NCBI GenBank assembly: GCA_020086605.1
Contig: JACBWW010000039.1
Location: 330,560-394,559 of the forward strand
From: Lanius collurio
Taxonomy: Eukaryota; Chordata; Aves; Passeriformes; Laniidae
DNA length: 64,000 nucleotides
Direction: 5' to 3'
Position 1 is the first letter of the stretch. Each line of letters starts with the position of its first letter. The notes under the pieces are model-generated. The model ran no database searches and had not been told where the DNA came from. It saw only the letters and a list, made by a program, of their open reading frames with translations. A program made the position numbers and the translations under genes. Of the stretch, positions 13,429 to 22,831 are shown in pieces.

Positions 13429-15939
13429 CTATTCAGCTACTTCTATTCACAACATATTTGTAATTCCTTCTCCAACACTGTGTCTTCAAAAAAGCAGAAG
13501 GCTTTTTCAGCTCCTATTTCATCATCAAATGAAGGGCACCGTGCTCCACCCGCACTCTGAGGACCAAGCCGCGAACCTCGTTCCCGCAGGGGCGAGGGGC
13601 TGGGAGCTGGCCGAGGGGTGGGGCGAGCGGAGCCGGCCCCGGGCACACAGTGCTCCAGAGCAGATGCTGCCGGTGGCAGGAGCAGCCCTGCACTGTAACA
13701 GCCGGCTCAACTTCGGGAGAACTGCGCTCTGCTCATGCGAAGGGCTCAGAAGCCCCGAGCTGGGTTTTCTCCTCCTCTCTCATGCATTTGCTTTTCTGCT
13801 AGGCTCTGCAGAGCTGCCCCTGCCCAGAATCACAGGGGGCACTGTGCAAGCAAGGGCCTGAGCATCTGCTGTGTGTCACCAGCCATGGGGATGCGTGAGG
13901 TTTTCCCCCAAAACTTCGGAGCAGCAGGCAGAGGTGGGGTATGCAAACAGTGCCATCTGGCCAGAGCGTGTCCCTCCAGCGTCAGAGGGGGAGCTTGAAC
14001 GCACAGAGCTCTGCTGGGGAGGGTGGGGTCCTCCGCAAATAACAACAGTAATTGTTATTTTGGAATATATCCGCAGAGAGCCACCGTGATCCCAGCGTGC
14101 TGTTCATTTTCGGCGCCTATAACCCACATTATGAAGACACAACCCACCCCAGCAGACGAGCTAAACAGCAGGCTTCCAGATGTCCACCCGCTCGCCCATC
14201 TCAGACTCCTAATCCCCTACTTTGTCTGAGCTCTAGCTCATTTCTGATGCATTCAGATTACCCAGCAAGCATAACTGCTAGCGAACATCTGAATATTTCC
14301 CCCCTCCATCTCACATTTCACCTTGGAGGAGAAGCACTCCACAGAGCCCAGGCCCTTCTTTATCAAGCCAATTAGTGCAGCACAAAAGCACTGAATAGAA
14401 CCAGGCAAAGCTCAATGGCCTGTAAAATCCCCAATATTTTGAGATGGGCTGAGGCCAAATATGACTGTTTTTTAAAAAAAAGGGAAAGCTCAGGGTGAGT
14501 AAACCAGAGCGCTGGCCTTTCCAACCACATTAAAAAGAAAAGCCAGCAAATCCGTCCAACATACAAGGCAGTTCATGGATCATAAAGAAAAGTTTACAAA
14601 CAGAGCGGCTATAATTCCTTCTATAACATTGGAGGACCCAAGTTTGCAAGGAACAAAAGGAAATGATTAACAGGGGAAATATGCATGGTACAAAAAGACT
14701 TTTTAGTCCAAAAAGGGATGTCCATATTTAGAAACACTTGATTCCTGTTGTCAGGGGCCTGCTTTTCCTGAATGTGTTTCTCTCCTGTGAAAGAAAGAAG
14801 TCACAAAGGGAGTTTGTGAGCAGCCATGTCACATGCACACAGGGCACCGCTGATTCTTCTCCAGGATTAAGGGAAAAATGCAAAGGATTCCAGAGCAAGC
14901 AAATAAAAAAATAAAAATAATCATGTCCATATTTAGGAGAAGGCTTCTAGCAAACCAGCAGCTCCTCTGGCAGGATCCCCTCACCCACCATGGGCACCCT
15001 AAGCCCTTGTCAGGGTGGGCTGCCCAAGCACCCATGGCAAGAGGGTGGCTCTTTCTCCCCTGGGGCTGTGGAGCTGTAGGCAATCCTGCTCCAGATCACA
15101 GGGATCTGCAGCTCTGCTCTGGGAGAGGCTCTCGCTACAGGACTCTGCCACCTGCTCTGGCACAGCCCCACCAACCAAGCACGGCCTGGAAGGGGGTAAA
15201 TGGAAAAGAGACCCTACCAGAGCACCTCCACTGGGCAGGAACCTCGTGTTTGGCAGGACGAGAATACATATGAAAGTGCTTCCCACCTACACATTCACCA
15301 ACACCTTACCTCCCCCCACAGCCCATTCCTGTCCCTGCCACGAGAAGCGTGCCCAGCACAGCCCTACGTGTTTCAGTGGCAACAGCCACCTCTGTGAGAG
15401 ATCCGAGCACAAACAGCAGCAAGCATTTCTGAGACCACCCCTTCCCTTTCCTCCCCAGTCGCTGCCGAACCTCATCGCACAGGGCCGGCTGTGAAATACG
15501 GCACCAGATGGTCCCGGCACAGGGAGACCCCGCGGGCCCGAGGCCGTCTGCTCAGGACCGGGAGACCCGCATCCCTCAGCTGCCTCCTGCTCCTGTTTCC
15601 CACCTCCAGCACAACTGTCTGCCCCCACACGGGCTGGCTGGGAGAGCACGCTCCCAGTCAGCAGCAGCTCCTGCATCCCCATAACCTCCACCCTCACCCT
15701 GATGCTGCTGTGAGCACAAAAATCTCAGGGGAATAGCACCAGTGGGTGTCTGAGCTGGCACAGGGCAACAGCCCGTGAGAGCTGAAGGTCTTCCCTAAAG
15801 CACCCAACTACTGGGAAAACACAGTCCAGGCAGCTCCCAAAACTTAGGTGCACCTCAAGCAAGCCTTTGGGTCAGATGTGCCGACCACAGCTGCTGTGCT
15901 GGACTGAGAAAGAGCGAGGCAGGGAACAGGAGGAGAGGG

Positions 15940-16110
15940 TGGGGCATTCACAGTTTCTCATGGGCAACCAGTGCCTCACCACTTCTTCCTCACTTCTAAA
16001 TCTACTCTCTTTAGTTTAAAACCATTTCTTCCTTGTCCTATCACTATATGCCCATGTAAAATGTCCCTCTGTCTCTTTTCCATAAGCCCCCTTTAAGTCT
16101 GGGTAATGGA
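15940..16110 (-). mobile_element. CR1: CR1 LINE fragment (internal 3' region), minus orientation
   Basis: The plus strand reads as the complement of the avian CR1 3' region. It includes a gggcaacc segment, an 'agtttaaaacca' block, 'ccttgtcctatcacta', and 'aagcccccttta', in the usual CR1 order. CR1 is the dominant non-LTR retrotransposon of birds. The copy is diverged and 5'-truncated, and lacks the terminal ttctatgatt repeats. Family assignment is by remembered consensus, not by search. Confidence 0.75.
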
Positions 16111-16374
16111 AAAGTCAAAGGGCTGAGCTTTACATTCTACCCAAGCAGAGCACTAAAAGGGGACAGGCACATCTGTCTCCTCTTAGCAGAGATGCATAGG
16201 GAAGAGTAGAAAACAAGCAAGGCCAAGTCCTTCTCTGTTTGAAACCACTGAAAGCCTTTTTCAAGTCACCCTCAAGGTTCAAAATACCTGGTGTAGTCGA
16301 TTTTTTCAGACAGCTCTGGTGGGAATCACCAACAAATGGAACACGAGTGACAGTGAGTAATTAGTCTAACACTA

Positions 16375-16487
16375 ACCTCATCTACTGGAAGGTGCCCCTG
16401 CCTGTGGCACAGGGGTTTGAATGAGATGATATTTATGCTCCCTTCCTACCCAAACAATTCAAAGATTCTATGATTCTATTTAGTCAG
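16375..16487 (+). mobile_element. CR1: CR1 LINE 3' end, plus orientation
   Basis: The sequence 'ggaaggtgcccctgcc ... atgagatgatatttatgctcccttcctacccaaac' followed by 'gattctatgattctat' matches the extreme 3' end of CR1, including its octamer-like terminal repeat. It faces the opposite way to the fragment at 15,940-16,110, about 265 bp away, so the two are separate insertions or an inverted rearrangement. Confidence 0.75.
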
Positions 16488-16489
16488 GT

Positions 16490-19400
16490 TTTATTCCACT
16501 TTCAGACAAGTCCTTTGAAGAAAGAGTTCTCTTTAAGAGTTTCACTGACATCTTGATCTTTGAACTTGGTTTCAAAAACCTCCCAGCAGCTTGCAAAAAT
16601 TAAGTTATTATATGAAGCAACAAAATAAAGCAACAGAAGACCCAGAATGCTTCCTTCTGCTCTCCTTGCTACTGGGGAGAAATCTTGGCCAGGACCTACA
16701 TGTAGTAATGCCTTACAAAACTGCAGAAGCTAAGCCCAGGGAAGATCCCCAGTCTGAGCTCTAAAGCTAAAGAGAACAAAACTCAACCAACATATCTTGC
16801 AAGAAAACTGGAAACCAAATTGACCCTGCTTACACATTTCTCAAGCCTCTTACACAGGACCATGTATTACTGCTGGCACAGCCAGGGAATGCACAGTAAA
16901 AGAGCAATCACACAGTCATTAGCAGCAGACGAGGCATTTGTCTCAAGCAATCCCTCAAACCACTTCATCCTGCTACAGGTATTAATTTTCTAAACTAAAT
17001 AAAGCAAATTTTAAGCTTCACAAAGGAGCAGTTAAATACACTTACAAGCTATAAGCTCTTACAACAACAAAGCCAGGCCATGTTCAATTAATATTTTTTA
17101 AAAGAGCATTTTTCTGACTTGAAATACCTGAGGGAGTTTTACAAGTGGAAGGGCTGGGAAGAAAAAGCAACTCTATCACTCACAGCATCCTATCTGCCCC
17201 TCTCCTCACACAGGTTTGGCTACAGGGGTGTGTGACACTTGTGCAGAGAGGCTGCTCTGGCCCCCCCAGTGTCCCATGGGGAGCACTGAGCCCGATGAGG
17301 CGGGAGGTATGGAGGCAGAGCAGCAGCACTCTCACTCACAGGCTCAAAAGTCAACCACAAACACCATCAAAACACCCAGCCCCACATCAAGGCTGGGTCC
17401 CCTGCTGTGGTTTGCCTGGCTGCTGAGTTCAGCCAGAGCCATGAAGTCAACCATGTCAGGGGACAGAGTCACAGGACTGGCACCTCTTTACCACGGTTAA
17501 AGCACTCTCATCTCAGCTTTTATGCATCCCAGCCTCTGAAGGTCTCAGCCCCACCACAGCACCAGTTTGCTGCTCCACACAACACTCAGGCTCCCCACTC
17601 CTGGGGAGGCCACCTGCCACCCCTGCTCTAGCTTAACATAAAGCCCTGGCTTAGCCACTTCACAGGTGCTTCTGTGAGGCCATGCCTCATCCAGGAACAA
17701 GAGGAGTTACCACCCAGGATACAGAGCTGCCAGCTCCAGTATGGCTGTGCTGCTTCCTCCTGCCTAATTTAGGGATCCAGGTGCAGGAGGGCACTCAGGG
17801 AAGAGCTCTTAGCAGCAGACAACTCCAATCAAGAGCATTAGCACAGGCTAGGAGACGTCCCCCCCATTCACCTACTGCTTTAGCACATACAGATCAGACC
17901 TACTGGAAGGATGAGATGTTTGCAGAGCACTTTGAACACAGGTTACCAACTGCTGCCCGAGCAGGGGCAGGCACACACCAGAGCCCAGCCTGCCAAAAGG
18001 GGATGAAGTCACCTTGTAGGGCATAAAACCCCCTGTCAGGCATGCTGGTTATTCAGTCCCTTCCCCACTGCAAGCTGACACATTTAGAGAGCAACTGCAT
18101 AGTAACAGGGTCCCCAGCACACGTTGTTTGCAGCCCTGCTGTGATTTGCAATTCAGCTTATTGCATTAAAATGTGGTGCAGCCCTAGCAGAAAGAAATAA
18201 ACATGCCACTTGTCACAGTTCCTGCCGTTATCTTTCAGAGGAAAGCGAGCTTGGGTGAACATTCCTAGAGAGGAGTTTGGGGCTCGTCAGAAAGCATGGC
18301 CAGAAACGCAGCATCCTGCTCTCACCACACTGGGAACATCCCATCTCGTCATCCAAGCTCCCCAAAGCCTGCAGCAGAAGAGGGCTTGCTTGGGAGATGT
18401 TCCTCTGCTGGTGAACAACAGCCTGAGTGAGCAGAGGAAGAACATAAACTCGAGGTGGCTGCCAGAATTGTGCTGGAGGCTGGAAGTAAAAAGCCATTCA
18501 CCTGCCACCACTGAGCCAGAACCAACAGCAGCTCTTGCACCTTGCTGCTCCTCCTGCAGGGTGTATTAGCAGTGACTAAAACTACCTAAAAATCATCTGT
18601 TCAAAGGGAGAAGGGATGAGGGATGCTTTGACTGTGCTTGTATCCTCAGTCCCATCCCCACAGCAGACTCTCCCTGTCCTATGGACCTCTATTAGAGCTG
18701 CAGCCCTCTGTTGCTAATTGATTTAATATGCATTTGTACTAGGATTTTTAATTAATTTTATTATAGAAAAATTAACATACTCCTTCCCCACAGATGTGAT
18801 AGGTTCCTGACACAGCAGTAGGAAACCATCCTGCAATGTAGTTTTCCTTGTGACTGTGAGTGAGGAGTGACCCCCCCCCATCCATGGTGGGACTCCCCTG
18901 ATGAAGCCCCTTTGCCCCAGTCCAAGTGCTCAGATTTGTCTCACACCAAATATTTACCATATCCCAACTGAATTTTGGAATATATGGGCTACAGAGCAGT
19001 GGGGCTGTAGCCTCTGACTTTCTGGGTCATGCTAAAACTCCCAGGCTCATTTTCAGCAGAGGCAGATTCTGCTCTGCACAGAGCAGCTCAGCAGCCTCGT
19101 TCATGCCTTTGCCCCCCAGATGGTTTCATTTCAGAGGGATGTGATGCATTTTGGTAGCAACTGTGTTCTCAAGAGTGTGGGCAATCCTGAGTGCAAACCC
19201 AACAGCATGGACCACAGGAACTAACCTACATGACATGGGCCAAGGCTGCCTCTGCCCCACATCACCATCAGACACTTTCTCTTGAGCAAAGGTTCTCACA
19301 CTCTGACACCCTCTTTGGCCTCCAGAGGGACCGCCCAGTCAAGCCCTCCTCTGCCTCCCCCCAGCAGCAAGTGGGTTTTAACAGCTGCAGAACCAGCACC

Positions 19401-21350
19401 ATCCCCTATTCTTAGCCAAGCCCTGGCCCCTCAGCCCGACTTCAGCAGGGACAGAGGCATCAACACATTACATTATGGAAACATAGGCAGTCTCACAGTC
19501 AGCTCTGTCAAATAAAATTCATGCAAGAAGAGTCTCTTCATCGCTCCCCTCTCTCTCCCCAGTCTATTTTATCCTTACCCTTCTCTGCATATCATGGAGT
19601 TAATAAGAGACATATTTACTTTGCCTGGCTTGGGACTAAAGTTGAACTAGAAGTTTGAGCTGTGCAGCAGCACAAAGCAGAAATGGCTTCTCTGAAACAC
19701 CACAAGCATTCCAAAAGAGAGAAGAGCATCTGGAAGGTGTTCTATGAAAATAATGGAGCTGGGTGAAATTAAGCAGTTCCCAATATTTGAGATGACATCT
19801 CAGAACACAAAAATTTGCGGGGAAAAATTATGTGTTATTTATATGCATTCACACTATGGCATTTATCAACAGCAGAGTATTCAGGGAACAAACATCATCA
19901 CTACATCTGCAATACCCAAATCTGAGTCCCTGGAGTCCTGCACTAGTGCTGTATTGAACAGCATCCCCAAGGAATGCCATATTTCAGGTGTGTGCAGAGC
20001 AGCAAGAGGTAGTGCACCGTAAGGTCTGAGACCTTAATCAAGCTCTGCAACTTAAATAGATTTCCAATATAATGAAGACAAAGAGGTGTCAGCTTTAGTC
20101 CTCATTTGCTGATACTATCAATAGGGGCTCAGCTCACCAGCAGTTAATTCAAAGCCAAGCTCGATTTGCACAGCAGTGATCTACACTAAGTCCCATATGT
20201 GGCTAAGGGGAGATTTTGCCAACTAGACAATAGAAACAGTATTAGAGCTCCTGAACTGATGCCATCACTTTTTTTTTCTGCTCCATCACTTCCCCACCAA
20301 ATTTCCACTGGCTGGAATCTCCAGTTGCCTTCTCCCTTGCATCAGAAGACATGTGGAAAGCATAGCAAATACAGAAGTACCTATTTCTTTTCCAGATGCA
20401 GTTTTATTAAGGCTTTTAATATGCAACTGCCCATAAAATAGGGGCAAATATCACACTTTTTTTTGTGCATTAAAGATACTAAAAATTAACATAATTAAGC
20501 AACTACAGAAGTATTTCTGAGTGATCCAACTGCCACTTAGCCTTAAAACAAAGAATTGCTACATGTTGCTGTTTCATGAAAGTTTTTTAGCTTGCTCCAT
20601 TCTGAAAATTTTACTTTCAGGTTTTAGTCCATCTCAATCCTAGATCTGACTGTTTAGTCAAGCTGTTGTTGGTGAGAAGTTGTCATGGTTGTTGAGAAGA
20701 CAGAAGCCAGAATTGCTACCCCATTAGGCAACTGAGTAGTTTCAGCCACATTCTAAAGTTACTGCCTTTAAGCCTGGACCCCATTAATCTCAAACTTGGC
20801 TCAAAAGCAGAGGTGGCAGCAGCCCATACCCAGTGTTTGCACCTGTGAGTTACTGTGTCTTCTGAAACCAGCTGAACACAACAGCCCACAGCTTTGACTT
20901 GCTATTAATGCAAGTATCCTCACACCCCCATCTCCTCTCCACCAAGCAAACACCAACTGCTAGAGCCAGCACAAGGAAGGAGCTCAGGGATAGCAAAGGG
21001 GTGCTGTAATTTTCCCAATTAATGCTGCTTCCATGCTAAGGAACAACACGGTTATAGCCACCAGTTAGAGACCAGGTATTACCTTTCTCTTTCAAGTGCC
21101 ACAAAACAGCTTGGATTTGGAAAGAAGGCAAGACTTTGACACAACCAGCTGGTGACCAGAGGGGAAAGAGACCTGTCACTCCCCCACCCCACCTCACAGC
21201 CCCCAACTCCTACTGAAACTTGTGTCACAGGAGGAAGGACACAGACCGAGTACCTGCGCCACGCTCCTACTTCAGCAGGGAGTTAGACTTAGGCGCCTGG
21301 CTCCTGCCACGAAACAAGAGGCTAGAAAAAACCACAAGTCTGAAACAGTT
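16490..21350. other. Gene-free sequence downstream of HMGB3
   Basis: No exon, RNA gene or repeat family was recognised between the CR1 3' end and the likely HMGB3 polyadenylation region. An AT-rich patch near 18.70-18.78 kb (TTAATTAATT-type) and an AATAAA hexamer on the minus strand at 20,403-20,408 are the only notable points. The latter would be a very distal poly(A) signal if HMGB3 transcription continued that far. Confidence 0.5.
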
Positions 21351-21374
21351 TAACACAGGACAAAAAAGGCACAT

Positions 21375-21380
21375 TTTAAT
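21375..21380 (-). terminator. HMGB3: Likely distal poly(A) signal ATTAAA of HMGB3
   Basis: ATTAAA is the commonest variant of the vertebrate poly(A) hexamer. It is followed on the sense strand within about 10-25 nt by a U-rich and GU-rich segment. Its first base is also the last base of a Pumilio element (TGTACATATTAAA). Cleavage would be expected near 21,350-21,365. Confidence 0.6.
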
Positions 21381-21387
21381 ATGTACA
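21380..21387 (-). promoter_or_regulatory. Pumilio recognition element TGTACATA (overlaps poly(A) signal)
   Basis: A perfect match to TGTANATA on the HMGB3 sense strand, sharing one base with the ATTAAA hexamer. Pumilio proteins bind this motif in 3'UTRs and usually promote deadenylation and repression. Function here is inferred. Confidence 0.5.
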
Positions 21388-21514
21388 GCAATGCATTTGG
21401 GCTATAAATTTACCCAACACAACTGAAAAAAATCCAAACTATGCTTTTATACTTATTCCATGGTGTCAGCCTCATTCCTAGCCACCTACCTTTCTCTGCA
21501 TCTCTGAATGCTGC

Positions 21515-21522
21515 TATATACA
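21515..21522 (-). promoter_or_regulatory. Pumilio recognition element TGTATATA
   Basis: A perfect TGTANATA match on the HMGB3 sense strand. It lies at the edge of a short CA-rich run, so it is the weakest of the five as a selected site. Confidence 0.4.
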
Positions 21523-21849
21523 CACACAAACAAACAATTACGTCATGAATGTTCATTTAGGCTCCCAAGTTCAAGTAATAAAGTTCAAACTTGCATAGCA
21601 TCTTATGCCACTCAGCCATAAACAGTTACGATTGCATATTAGCTGGAGCAGCCATCTCTTTCAATTCAGCCAGTTTTGGCTGGCTACTATTTTTTAATTT
21701 TTTTTTTTTTCATCCTTGAGTCAGAATGTTTCCTAAGTCACCAGCCCTGAGGGATGCCACAGACTTCAAAATGAACCTCTTGCTGTTAAGATCCTCTTAA
21801 ACCAGAAATTTAGAGTGTTGTCAAGAACAGTTTTAAAAATGTAATACTG

Positions 21850-21855
21850 TTTATT
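21850..21855 (-). terminator. HMGB3: Proximal poly(A) signal AATAAA of HMGB3
   Basis: A canonical AATAAA on the minus strand about 835 nt past the stop codon. Use of it would drop the two distal Pumilio elements (21,380 and 21,515) from the mRNA and keep the other three. Use is not demonstrable from sequence. Confidence 0.45.
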
Positions 21856-22096
21856 TTGCTTCAAAAACATTTCAGCATTCTAAACATACAAAAAAAACAG
21901 AACGTTGCAAATTCATTTAAGTACAGAGTGTTTTTGAACTTCAGTTGCTGCACTGGCTCTTCACTTAGTTGATGATGAAGAGATGTCTACAGTTTCAGTT
22001 TAAAAACTACCGCACTTAACTAAAAAAATCCATACACTTCTCATGCCAGCTGAACCCCCTTCCACAACTAAGAATGGCAGCAGAATGCTATTTCAC

Positions 22097-22104
22097 TATA
22101 TACA
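22097..22104 (-). promoter_or_regulatory. Pumilio recognition element TGTATATA
   Basis: A perfect TGTANATA match on the sense strand in the middle of the HMGB3 3'UTR. Confidence 0.45.
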
Positions 22105-22288
22105 GAAAGACAACTTTAAGCTAAATGGACGCCCACTGTAGTGTAAATAGATCTACCCTCACAGTGCATGCTTTGGGCCATGGCACCCCGGGGAACGTAC
22201 AGCCTTTCCAAGTAATCACTGCTCCTCTAAGGCATCATAACTCTAAGCATGTACCACAAGAATCTGTCTAGTTTTTACAAACTATAGA

Positions 22289-22296
22289 TATGTACA
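22289..22296 (-). promoter_or_regulatory. Pumilio recognition element TGTACATA
   Basis: A perfect TGTANATA match on the sense strand in the HMGB3 3'UTR, within AT-rich sequence. Confidence 0.5.
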
Positions 22297-22458
22297 GTTT
22301 ATAACCCAGGATTTTCTAGCCAATAACCATATAGTAACACCACCTTACAAATTAAAAAAATGCTTGAAACATTTTTAAATGCTTTGTTACACCAACAGCA
22401 AAGTGCACAGAGTTAGGAGAACACTAGAGCGCCTTTTCATTTTAAAAATGTTTGGAAA

Positions 22459-22466
22459 TATGTACA
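22459..22466 (-). promoter_or_regulatory. Pumilio recognition element TGTACATA
   Basis: A perfect TGTANATA match on the sense strand, about 220 nt after the stop codon, and the site closest to the coding region. Confidence 0.5.
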
Positions 22467-22686
22467 ACTTTGATACAGTTTCAGGGTGCTCACTACACCC
22501 ATGGCCACTTCATGTAAACCAGTTACAATTTCTAGAGCACTTTTAGAAACTACAACGCGATCGGAATCCAATTTTTTTTTAATTAAGCCTAATAAGGGCA
22601 AGAGACACCATCTCAAATAAGAGGTGCTTCATTTATGGTGTTTCCCCTACTCTATGGTATTCACATGGAGACAAGTATTGTACAGT

Positions 22687-22692
22687 TTTATT
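22687..22692 (-). terminator. HMGB3: AATAAA hexamer overlapping the HMGB3 stop codon
   Basis: The last codon and stop (GAA TAA A) form a perfect AATAAA. It is visible in the sequence, but a coding tail ending in Glu followed by TAA-A makes it easily by chance. No strong U/GU-rich downstream element was noticed, so use is doubtful. Confidence 0.25.
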
Positions 22693-22831
22693 CATCATCA
22701 TCATCTTCATCCTCCTCTTCTTCATCCTCCTCCTCCTCTTCGTCTTCTTCCTCTACCTTTTTCCGAGCAGCTTTGGTTGCTGCTCCCTTTGCGCCATCAA
22801 ACTTTCCTTTAGACTTGTAGTCTGCAACATC
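22688..22831 (-). CDS. HMGB3: HMGB3 last coding exon: end of box B, basic segment, acidic tail, stop
   Basis: This exon encodes residues 156-202, starting [10 protein letters not shown] and ending in an uninterrupted Glu/Asp run before TAA (22,688-22,690). The acceptor on the minus strand is ttgcag|GATG. The acidic tail binds the HMG boxes intramolecularly and tunes DNA and histone contacts in this family. Its codons are almost all GAG, GAA and GAT, giving a long pure-purine run broken only by the T and C of Asp codons, which is prone to length change by replication slippage. Confidence 0.95.
   Translation of the reverse strand, partial: DVADYKSKGKFDGAKGAATKAARKKVEEEDEEEEEDEEEEDEDDDDE

Larger units (their letters stand above)
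1..15935. other. Gene-free intergenic sequence, left flank
   Basis: No exon of a recognisable protein, no RNA gene and no clear interspersed repeat could be identified here. Open frames of up to 242 codons occur but resemble no protein family I know and lie in GC-rich or low-complexity sequence, so they are treated as chance frames. The stretch contains a TA/CA microsatellite (7.55 kb), a CCAAA pentamer run (13.4 kb), GC-richer patches near 2.80-2.89 and 13.54-13.65 kb, and AT-rich blocks listed separately. It lies downstream of HMGB3. Confidence 0.6.
21355..22687 (-). other. HMGB3: HMGB3 3' untranslated region
   Basis: This AT-rich stretch follows the stop codon directly and has no intron signal or repeat. 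A proximal AATAAA lies at 21,850-21,855 (minus). A distal ATTAAA at 21,375-21,380 is followed on the sense strand by a T-rich/GT-rich stretch (ccttttttgtcctgtgtt), as expected of a downstream element. The distal site gives a 3'UTR of about 1.33 kb and the proximal site one of about 0.85 kb. Five TGTANATA Pumilio elements lie in the sense orientation. The extent is inferred from signals and not from transcript data. Confidence 0.65.

Noticed and set aside
13133..13861. A 242-codon open frame on the plus strand, the longest without N
   Set aside because: It crosses a CCAAA simple repeat and GC-rich sequence, has no recognisable domain, and overlaps open frames on the opposite strand. GC-rich DNA has few stop codons, so the length is not evidence of coding.
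22624..22820. Plus-strand open frames rich in Ser or His/Leu/Pro
   Set aside because: These are the antisense of the HMGB3 acidic-tail codons.
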